Shown: in pieces, positions 8,389-14,641 of the stretch
Layout: each line of letters opens with the position of its first letter
Numbering within the stretch: position 1 is the first letter of the stretch
NCBI GenBank assembly: GCA_913041415.1
Contig: CAJWHS010000021.1
Location: 1 to 35,825, forward strand
DNA from: an uncultured Acidimicrobiaceae bacterium
Lineage (GTDB): Bacteria; Actinomycetota; Acidimicrobiia; Acidimicrobiales; Aldehydirespiratoraceae
DNA length: 35,825 bases
Reading direction: 5' to 3'
Translations under genes and position numbers: made by a program
Notes under the pieces: model-generated
Seen by the model: only the letters and a program-made list of their open reading frames with translations
Database searches by the model: none
Told to the model about the DNA's origin: nothing

Positions 8389-9270
8389 GTGGCTCGACCG
8401 GCACGACCCGAAGATCTTTACACCCTGCACGGTTCGCCGACCCTGCAGGATCCGGTGTTGTTGATCCACCTCACGGGTTGGATCGACGCCGGTTTGTGCG
8501 CGCGCGAGGCGACCGAGACCATCCTCAGGCAGATCGCGCCGCTGACCGTTGCCGAGTTCGAGGCCGAGTGGCTCCTCGACCACCGCGCTCGTCGCCCGAC
8601 GATGCACATCGTCGAAGGGGTCAACGTAGGGCTCGACTGGCCGGAAATCACACTCGTTTCCGGCTGCGACGCAACCGGCAATGATGTCCTCGTGCTCCAC
8701 GGTGCGGAGCCCGATCACAACTGGCGTTCCTTCTGCGACGCCGTCGTCTCCTTGTCGCGGCGGTTCGGGGTCCGGCGAGTGATCGGCCTAGGCAGCTACC
8801 CGGCTTCGTCACCACACACTCGGCCATCCCGACTGTCGGTCACCGCCGCCACGCCCGACCTCGCGTCACTCGGTTTCACGCCGGCCACGCTCGACGTGCC
8901 GGCAGGAATGCAGGCCGCGCTCGAGATGGCCCATCACGCCGCCGGCATCGAGTCGGTCGGCCTGTGGGCCCAGGTGCCCCACTACATCTCCGGCGCCCAG
9001 TATCCCGCTGCGTCGTTGGCCCTTATCGACGGACTCGTGGGTGCCGCCGGTGTAGTTCTCGACTCGAGTCAGTTGGCGGCCAACGCCTTGGCGACTCGAA
9101 ACCAGCTCGACGACCTCGTCGACGACGACTCCTCACATCGCGACATGCTCGCTGCCCTGGAGAAACAATACGACGACTTGGTTGAGGCCGAAGCCGAGAT
9201 GGCGTCGAGCGACGACCTCACCGACGAACTCGAAGCGTTCTTGCGCAGCCAGAACGACGCCGACGACTGA
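8389..9270 (+). CDS. PAC2 family (proteasome assembly chaperone-like) protein
   Basis: 293 residues. The N-terminal GSPTLQDPVLLIHLTGWIDAGLCAREA segment is the PAC2 family's strand and Gly-Trp-x-Asp-Ala-Gly motif. The central RRVIGLGSYPAS.PHTRP and VGLWAQVPHYISG motifs also match. The acidic C-terminal helix resembles actinobacterial PAC2 proteins. These are found in proteasome-bearing actinobacteria, but their biochemical job is not established. It starts with GTG (8389) after a clear AGGAGG. Its stop TGA (9268-9270) abuts the stop of the convergent gene with no base between. Confidence 0.88.
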   Translation: MARPARPEDLYTLHGSPTLQDPVLLIHLTGWIDAGLCAREATETILRQIAPLTVAEFEAEWLLDHRARRPTMHIVEGVNVGLDWPEITLVSGCDATGNDVLVLHGAEPDHNWRSFCDAVVSLSRRFGVRRVIGLGSYPASSPHTRPSRLSVTAATPDLASLGFTPATLDVPAGMQAALEMAHHAAGIESVGLWAQVPHYISGAQYPAASLALIDGLVGAAGVVLDSSQLAANALATRNQLDDLVDDDSSHRDMLAALEKQYDDLVEAEAEMASSDDLTDELEAFLRSQNDADD

Positions 9271-10857
9271 TCAGCCTGCGAGCCGCCACAGCGATCCCTG
9301 GGAAAACTGGGCGATCAACTCGGCGCCCACCGGCGGCTCGGCATCGGGCGGGATCAGCACATGGGTTGTGTTGTCATCAAGGGACAGCGTCGTGGCGTCG
9401 AACCCGACCCGCCATGCGAGCGCGTTCGTAAGGTTCGGCGAGACCGTCGACGTGTCGACCCAAAGTTCGCCGACCTTCTCCTCGACGGGGAAGCCGGCGT
9501 CGACTTCGCCCATCGCCGCGCCGGGAAAGAGATTGTCGAGTGCTCGGTCGCCGGAGTGCGCTCCCCACAGCGACAACGCAACGAAGACGCAGGCAGCGAT
9601 TTCGGTGCCGCGCCACCGGGCGAACCCCCACACGACAAACCCGGCAAGGATCGCCACGAAGGCCGCAGCGCCGGGTTCGAAGATCCGACTCCCGTACGGT
9701 GCACCCGAGACTTCCGCACCGAGCATCATCACGGGGGAGCGAGCATCGAGCCAGTTGTTCCCGGGCCCGTTCCAGGCGGCGAAGACACCGGCGAGCACCG
9801 GGACGCCGAACAGGACGACCGCCGCCGCCCGCCACCGCAGTCGGTGGAGGTTGGCGAGGCCAACGGCAAGCACCACCGGTGCCATCACCTCAATGTAGCG
9901 GCCGTGGAACCACTTGTCGGCCCGGACAATACCGGTAATGAACCAGCTCGTGATCGCAAGGACGGCCAAGCCGAGCAACAGCACCGACCAGCCGGCCGGT
10001 CGTCGCTCCCCGAGCCGAACGACACCCCAGACAGCGATGCCGGTGCCGGCGATCACGAGGTAGCTCAACGCGCCGATCCCGAGCTGCGCCATCTCAGGGA
10101 CGAGCTCGAGACCTCGACGAGACGCCAGGTCGGCAGCGTCATAGGTTCCATCACTTCCGAACGCCGCCTCAGCCACAGCAGCCCGAACCCACTCGACCAA
10201 CCACAGCGCCGCCACCCCCGTACCCAGCAACCCAACGACACGTGCCCAGCCGAGCCGACGCAAGGCAAACGCGACGACCACGATGAGCACCAACGCAGGC
10301 GGACCGAGCCGAGGGTGAGCTGCGAACATCGCAGCTGCGGTGATGACGGCGAGGAATCCGTCGCGGCCGCTGTGCTCGTCCCACGAACGGGCGATGACAA
10401 GCGCTGCGCAGGCCACCAGGAGCACGCCCAACCGCTCGCCCCACGCAATCGACCCGGTCAGAAGAAACGCCGGCATCATCGCCCCGGCCGTTGCGGCGGC
10501 AATCGCCGGGACGGGACGCATGCCATCAAGGCGCCGCAAGAAGGCGGTCAGCACCGGGACAATCAAGGCTCCACACAGGGCGTTCACAACGCGGGCCCAA
10601 AGCAGCATCCCGCCGTCGTCGAGCCCCAAAAGCCAGCCCGGCACCAACGTCGTTGGATACAGCAAGCCGTACGGAGCCTGCGGTGGCATCGGTGCAGCGC
10701 CCTCGCCCGCCAAGGTCCAGGCGAGACCGAAGGAGGCGAGATCATCGGCGGTGAGGAGCGGCCCGGGGGTCGCCGTCGCCACGATCAGGCCGGCAGCAAA
10801 CACAGCGAACGTCGACAGCACCATCCAGAGGTCCGGGGATGTCAACCGCGCACGCAT
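9271..10857 (-). CDS. Multi-spanning membrane protein, probable GT-C type glycosyltransferase
   Basis: 528 residues with about eleven hydrophobic segments from the N-terminus to residue ~440, then a ~90-residue soluble tail that probably lies outside the membrane (GELWVDTSTVSPNLTNALAWRVGF, ending FSQGSLWRLAG). The first outer loop has acidic LLTADDLASFGLAW, the position of the catalytic acid in GT-C enzymes. Family membership is inferred from topology; no signature is decisive, and a polyprenyl-phosphate-sugar donor is only assumed. I chose the ATG at 10855-10857 because TACCGT lies 7 nt upstream, fitting a leaderless mRNA. It neighbours a second GT-C gene across the tRNA. Confidence 0.7.
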   Translation of the reverse strand: MRARLTSPDLWMVLSTFAVFAAGLIVATATPGPLLTADDLASFGLAWTLAGEGAAPMPPQAPYGLLYPTTLVPGWLLGLDDGGMLLWARVVNALCGALIVPVLTAFLRRLDGMRPVPAIAAATAGAMMPAFLLTGSIAWGERLGVLLVACAALVIARSWDEHSGRDGFLAVITAAAMFAAHPRLGPPALVLIVVVAFALRRLGWARVVGLLGTGVAALWLVEWVRAAVAEAAFGSDGTYDAADLASRRGLELVPEMAQLGIGALSYLVIAGTGIAVWGVVRLGERRPAGWSVLLLGLAVLAITSWFITGIVRADKWFHGRYIEVMAPVVLAVGLANLHRLRWRAAAVVLFGVPVLAGVFAAWNGPGNNWLDARSPVMMLGAEVSGAPYGSRIFEPGAAAFVAILAGFVVWGFARWRGTEIAACVFVALSLWGAHSGDRALDNLFPGAAMGEVDAGFPVEEKVGELWVDTSTVSPNLTNALAWRVGFDATTLSLDDNTTHVLIPPDAEPPVGAELIAQFSQGSLWRLAG

Positions 10858-10864
10858 CACGACG

Positions 10865-10870
10865 ACGGTA
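10865..10870 (-). promoter_or_regulatory. -10 box of a leaderless transcript (GT-C gene)
   Basis: Minus-strand TACCGT is 7 nt before the ATG at 10857, with no ribosome site in between. The spacing equals that seen before folP2, moxR, proA and pspA. Confidence 0.35.
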
Positions 10871-10932
10871 TGCCCTGAGAGAAACCCGCCGAGGGAGGGT
10901 GTCGGGAAGGTGGGGCCCAACGATCAGGCTGC

Positions 10933-10938
10933 TACCAT
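10933..10938 (+). promoter_or_regulatory. Candidate -10 box of tRNA-Ala
   Basis: TACCAT lies 15 nt before the mature tRNA 5' end, a usual distance for a short tRNA leader. No convincing -35 hexamer is seen. Confidence 0.3.
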
Positions 10939-10953
10939 CCACAACCGCAACTC

Positions 10954-11026
10954 GGGGCTATAGCTCAGTTGGTAGAGCGCTTCCATGGCATGGAAGAGGT
11001 CAGGGGTTCAATTCCCCTTAGCTCCA
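10954..11026 (+). tRNA. tRNA-Ala (anticodon GGC)
   Basis: Complete cloverleaf of 73 nt without an encoded CCA. The acceptor GGGGCTA pairs with TAGCTCC, discriminator A. D arm GCTC/GAGC with AGTTGGTA loop. Anticodon stem CTTCC/GGAAG around ATGGCAT gives anticodon GGC, reading GCC alanine codons. T arm AGGGG/CCCCT with TTCAATT. The G3-U70 wobble pair (10956 with 11023), the alanine identity element, is present. The last nine bases overlap the 3' end of the opposing membrane-protein gene. It marks the start of an accessory region. Confidence 0.98.
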
Positions 11027-12517
11027 CTCCGAAACCGGCGTTTCGCCTGTGGTTCCAACGCAACCGGGACCGCCGGGAGACCCCCGCTGCCAGGTCCTAG
11101 ACGTGTCGCAACGCTGCGGACTCAGTGAAATCTCGGCGATGAACCAGATCGCACCCGAGCGGTTGAAAAAATCAACCTCAAAGGCATGAGTGGTCCAGCC
11201 TTCGGGAGTCTCGTCCTCTGAACGCGCTAGTGCGAAGATTCGATGACCTGCGGCCAGCGCCTCGTGGTGAAGGCCGCGTGCGACCGCCTCCCTCGGGTTG
11301 GCCCTGCGAAATGCGACACACCCCGACGCGCGCTCCATTTGGGGAACCGCTTGGTTTGTGATGATGGAGCAGTCACCAACAACGTCAGAGGTGACCTCAA
11401 CCAACGCTGCTGCTGCTGTCTCTAAACGTTCGCGGAGGAGTGAGTCACGATAACGCGCCCCCTCGTATGCCGTGTACTGAAGTGCGGCCAGCACGGCAAT
11501 CACTATCGCTGCAACGACTTGTACGTTGCGTCGAGGCAAACGGACTACCAGGCCCACACCAGCCGCCACACAAAGCAGGGCGAGTGTGGGCAGAAAAAAA
11601 CGAGGGGCCGGATTTTCTTTGAAAAAGAAAGGACTGGCCAACGCGAGAGCAGCGACAAGCGCAGAAGTTACCGGATGCTTCCACGAGTGTGTTCGGAAAA
11701 TGGCCAGACAAGCTGCGAACAGGATTCCGCCAAGCCACAAGACCACAGCCGGTGCAAGCATTTCGTCGCCGGCCTGCCCACCGTACGGATTGTCCAGCAT
11801 TAGGAGGGCGTCGCGGAGGCGCAATTCGCCGCTGGGCCCGGCTGCGTTGCTGGCACCACGCAAACGATCGACTGGCCCACCGAACGAGACGAATGAACGC
11901 ACTACCCATGGCATTACGCCGACGATGTAACCAATTGCTGTTCCGAAGGCTGGCGCGACAGCATCCCGTCGGCGTGCGGCGAAGAGGGCTATCGCTGCGA
12001 CGGCGACGACGACGAAAGCCTCGGCCGGCCGAAAGGCGCCAGCGACGCAAGCCGCCATCGCAAGCGCCGCCATCCAGCGTCGCGATTTCCACGGACCGAC
12101 TGCGAGCCCAACCGTGATAAGGCCTGCGTAGGCGAGCCAAATATTGGGGTAAATTTCGGTCGTATAAACGACGACAAGACCGCTGGCGATAAAAAGCCCA
12201 TGTCCTGCGACCCCAGCAATGCCGATCGAACAACTCCAGATCCAAAAACCGAGAGCGCAGGTCATTGAGCCGAGGGTCGCTAACCAAAGACGCACGGCGA
12301 AGGTTGAGTCAGAGAGGAGGGTAACGGGTGCCACTAGATACGCCATACCCGGTGAGCGTTGCGGGCCCCAGCCCGCTGGTTCGACTACTGCGGAGAACTG
12401 GGAGGCGTAAACCGCCTCGTCCCATCGGTAAAAACGATCAACGTCCTCGGTGGTCAGTGCAAAGACCAAACCGATGACGGCGATACCAGTGTGGACGGCA
12501 GCGTGCCGCCATCTCAT
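11018..12517 (-). CDS. ArnT/PMT-like GT-C glycosyltransferase, membrane protein
   Basis: 499 residues. An N-terminal membrane anchor is followed by DRFYRWDEAVYASQF (about 27-41). The WDEAxYA motif matches the acidic first-loop motif of the GT39/ArnT superfamily, where the Asp/Glu is catalytic. Roughly ten further hydrophobic helices reach residue ~350, then a soluble domain with SIITNQAVPQMERASGCVAF. Likely role: transfer of a sugar from a lipid carrier outside the membrane; donor and acceptor unknown. ATG at 12515-12517 has a good GGAG site. The stop lies inside the opposing tRNA-Ala gene, and the last ~35 residues are Gly/Pro/Ser/Thr-rich and look like non-native sequence. Confidence 0.72.
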   Translation of the reverse strand: MRWRHAAVHTGIAVIGLVFALTTEDVDRFYRWDEAVYASQFSAVVEPAGWGPQRSPGMAYLVAPVTLLSDSTFAVRLWLATLGSMTCALGFWIWSCSIGIAGVAGHGLFIASGLVVVYTTEIYPNIWLAYAGLITVGLAVGPWKSRRWMAALAMAACVAGAFRPAEAFVVVAVAAIALFAARRRDAVAPAFGTAIGYIVGVMPWVVRSFVSFGGPVDRLRGASNAAGPSGELRLRDALLMLDNPYGGQAGDEMLAPAVVLWLGGILFAACLAIFRTHSWKHPVTSALVAALALASPFFFKENPAPRFFLPTLALLCVAAGVGLVVRLPRRNVQVVAAIVIAVLAALQYTAYEGARYRDSLLRERLETAAAALVEVTSDVVGDCSIITNQAVPQMERASGCVAFRRANPREAVARGLHHEALAAGHRIFALARSEDETPEGWTTHAFEVDFFNRSGAIWFIAEISLSPQRCDTSRTWQRGSPGGPGCVGTTGETPVSEWS

Positions 12518-12866
12518 CGAGAGCGCTCCAACATTAATGCGCTTACAATAGTGACGGGCCCGAACGGCTGTGTCCGTGCGCCCATCATCCCTGCACAGGA
12601 GTGCAGGGGTGATGCCGCACAGGTTGGCTGCGACTTAGATAGCCGAAGCTTGAATTCACGATTCTGCGATACGACGTGAAAGCCGCCAGCACCTCTGATC
12701 ATGGAAGTGCTCAATCGTTCATCATGAGATGCGACGACACAAAAGTGACTCTCCCAGCGAGCTTCAACCCCTGACGCTGCGGAGACATTTGGAGAGGTGG
12801 TACCGCTATCGGCGTAACCGAAAACCTCACTAGGATCCTGCAACCACAAACATACGGAGTCGATCA
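12518..12866. other. 349-bp divergent intergenic region
   Basis: This separates the GT-C gene (leftward) from the small plus-strand gene at 12867. It is visibly richer in A/T than the flanking core genes. It holds a strong hairpin (12584-12613) and a minus-strand TATTGT that could be a -10 box for the GT-C gene. Open frames inside are short, lack ribosome sites and show no family resemblance, so I call no gene here. Confidence 0.6.
12584..12613. other. Strong 13-bp hairpin in the divergent gap
   Basis: ATCATCCCTGCAC (12584-12596) and GTGCAGGGGTGAT (12601-12613) pair with one T-G wobble around the loop AGGA. No T-tract follows on either strand, so it is not a classical terminator. It could be a leader structure of the leftward mRNA, an operator or part of a small RNA. 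Confidence 0.5.
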
Positions 12867-13133
12867 ATGAATCTCATGCTCACCGCCACCTGCGACGATA
12901 CAGACGCCTTCCACCAGTCGTACCTCGCCATGAAGCCCGAATTTGCTGATTGGTGCGACACCTCCCGCTGCGTTTTCGGAAAAATCGACGACAACAATCT
13001 GGTCGAACTGTTCTTCGACGTGGACCCGCCCAAGCTCCAAGCTTGGCTCGCCAAACCGTCGACCCAACAGACGTTCGAGCAGCACAACTTCGTACCCACG
13101 CGTTACACCTTCGAACCGCTCAACCTCGGCTAG
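12867..13133 (+). CDS. Small protein, possible dimeric alpha-beta barrel (ABM-like) fold
   Basis: 88 residues, unassigned function. ATG at 12867 has a GGAG site 7 nt upstream. The pattern is strand (MNLMLTATCDD), helix (FHQSYLAMKPEFADW), strand (CVFGKIDDNNLVELFFDV), helix (PKLQAWLAKPSTQQTFEQ) and a terminal strand, like small ferredoxin-like 'antibiotic biosynthesis monooxygenase-like' or stress-responsive barrel proteins. This is fold-level similarity only and I claim no enzyme activity. It is monocistronic between two intergenic gaps in the accessory region. Confidence 0.65.
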   Translation: MNLMLTATCDDTDAFHQSYLAMKPEFADWCDTSRCVFGKIDDNNLVELFFDVDPPKLQAWLAKPSTQQTFEQHNFVPTRYTFEPLNLG

Positions 13134-13264
13134 GAACAGGGCATCCACGCCCTACGGACAGAAGCGGCTCGGTAACGAAGGCCCTGTAGCGGACACCTGG
13201 CCGACTCGCTTGCCGCTCGTTTTAGACCGCCGTTCTTGCCGTCGATCAAGCCACCACTCGGATA

Positions 13265-13827
13265 GTGCTTAACGCCGTTCTGGCACCGACACAGGATGCG
13301 AATGCGACTCGGACGAATCGAATTCTCCTCGCGGCGCTCATGACGGGGGCTGGTCTTATCGGATCGGCCTGTGGAGGCAGCGACACCGAACCCACCGCTG
13401 AACTTACGTCATCCGCAGACGTAGACGAAGTTACCGCCTGGATTCTTGAATGGAATGACCTGCCTGAGAACCTGACTGCCGATGATGCCCGCTGCGTTGC
13501 CGAGCAGGTCGTGAACGACATGCCAGACGGAACCGACTTCGCAGCAGCGATCGAGGAGTCGGAGTCCACCGATGACATGACCGATCTCGACATGACGGGC
13601 GTGATGCCATGTTCGACTGTCTCGGAAGCGAACGGGTCGCTTTCATGATGTTTGCTGAGCTCGGAGCGGACGACGACCTGGCCGAATGCATGGCTGAAGC
13701 GATTGGCGATGACCTTCAGAACATTTTCGAGATCGCTACGCTCAGCGACGGCGAGCCGGAAACCGAGGCCGAAATGGACGCTGTGTTCGCCGTCATGGAC
13801 GCAGGACTCGAATGCGGGCTCGTATAG
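13265..13827 (+). pseudogene. Frameshifted two-repeat lipoprotein
   Basis: A lipoprotein signal (RTNRILLAALMTGAGLIGSAC with Cys in a lipobox) is followed by an acidic domain containing DDARCVAEQVVNDMPDG. That frame stops at 13648. The next frame carries FDCLGSERVAFMMFAELGADD then DDLAECMAEAIGDD, a second copy of the same Cys-containing helix motif, ending at 13827. The two halves look like one secreted protein broken by a one-base deletion near 13608-13610; adding one base restores 187 residues. An alternative is two overlapping genes joined at ATGATG (13645), but the second half has no signal of its own. The GTG start at 13265 has a weak ribosome site. Function unknown. Confidence 0.6.
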
Positions 13828-13887
13828 CGATCCCGATATTGCATTCGGCGTCGAGTCGCTTCGGCAACGCAGCGACATTAACACGTA

Positions 13888-13903
13888 CGGTGAGACATCA
13901 CCG
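13888..13903. other. Inverted repeat upstream of the MerB-family gene
   Basis: CGGTGA-GACA-TCACCG is a perfect 6-bp inverted repeat, 66 bp before the next ATG and about 60 bp after the lipoprotein stop. It could be an operator or a weak transcript end. There is no T-tract. Confidence 0.3.
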
Positions 13904-13969
13904 CTATGACCAGCGCACGTCGTCAGAAATACCCGCTGAGCAGCACGCACCCGTAAAGAAGGGATCAGG

Positions 13970-14602
13970 ATGGACGAGCTTGACCTACGCCGCCACGTCT
14001 ACCGAACACTCGCCGACACGGGCCGAGCTCCTGGTGCCAACGAAATCGCAGAACTCGTCGGGGGTCCGATAGCGGCAGCCGAGCACCTTCGGCGCCTTGA
14101 GGATCGCCACTTCGTCGTGCTGGACGCCAACGGTGAGATCAGCATGGCGCTCCCATTCGCCAACCAACCTTCCGAACACCGCGTTCACAATGGCTCAGGC
14201 AGTTGGTGGGCCAACTGCGCATGGGACTCGCTGGCGATCCCCGCTGCACTCCATGCCGACGCCAAGATCGAGGCTCGTTGGCTCGACGACGACACTCCGG
14301 TTGACCTGCGGATCGAGAACGGGCGTCCGGCGGGCGAGGCATGTGATGGACTCGTTCACTTCACGATTCCGGCCCGGCATTGGTGGGACGACATCGTTGA
14401 GACATGAACGAACATCCGCTTCCTCCGGTCGGAGGAAAACGTCGACAGAGGGATGGCCGCCCCAGTTCCGGTCATGTGGGAACTCACCCTGGGTTGGTAC
14501 GGCGATCGGCTCGACCCGGGATGGTCGCCACCTACCGTCGATTATCTCCAAGCCTTGCTTGATGCCTTGGGGCTCACCGACCCGTTCTGGCGGCTGACTT
14601 GA
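13970..14602 (+). CDS. MerB (alkylmercury lyase) family protein with in-frame TGA, candidate selenoprotein (Sec146)
   Basis: Read through the TGA at 14405-14407, this is a 210-residue protein. Residues 5-60 form a winged-helix-like N-terminal domain (EIAELVGGPIAAAEHLRRLEDRHFV). The MerB core has NCAWDSLAIPAAL with C83 and D86, equivalent to catalytic Cys96 and Asp99 of MerB. VHFTIPARHWWDDIVET leads into codon 146 (TGA), then TNIRFLRSEENVDR and WYGDRLDPGW, ending GLTDPFWRLT. C83 to codon 146 is 63 residues, exactly the Cys96-Cys159 distance of MerB, so TGA occupies the second catalytic cysteine. A SECIS-like hairpin follows. MerB cleaves C-Hg bonds; many actinobacterial relatives have no proven substrate. 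The loop after ENVDR seems about 9 residues shorter than relatives I recall. Start ATG with AGAAGGG upstream. The rival reading is a nonsense-mutated pseudogene. Confidence 0.75.
14420..14437 (+). promoter_or_regulatory. Candidate bacterial SECIS hairpin
   Basis: TTCCTCC-GGTC-GGAGGAA is a perfect 7-bp stem with a GGTC tetraloop. It begins 12 nt after the TGA, so the loop starts 19 nt after it. The E. coli fdhF SECIS has a GGUC tetraloop starting 18 nt after its UGA, and known bacterial elements need a G in the first two loop bases about 16-37 nt downstream. Caution: the hairpin encodes FLRSEE, partly a conserved family motif, so some pairing could be accidental. Confidence 0.6.
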
Positions 14603-14641
14603 ACCTCCGAAGACAGGCCTAATAATGGAGGATGACGACGA

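Noticed and set aside
9361-10878. 505-codon plus-strand open frame opposite the GT-C gene
   Set aside because: High-GC antisense artefact rich in Arg, Pro and His with no family motifs. The minus frame has clear membrane helices.
13645-13827. Independent short gene starting at the ATGATG after the lipoprotein
   Set aside because: It repeats the Cys-helix motif of the first half and lacks its own signal peptide, so a frameshifted single gene is more likely. Not fully excluded.
13970-14407. Complete 145-residue protein ending at the TGA
   Set aside because: Ending there would remove the second catalytic residue and the C-terminal third of the MerB fold, while the same frame continues with conserved-looking family sequence.
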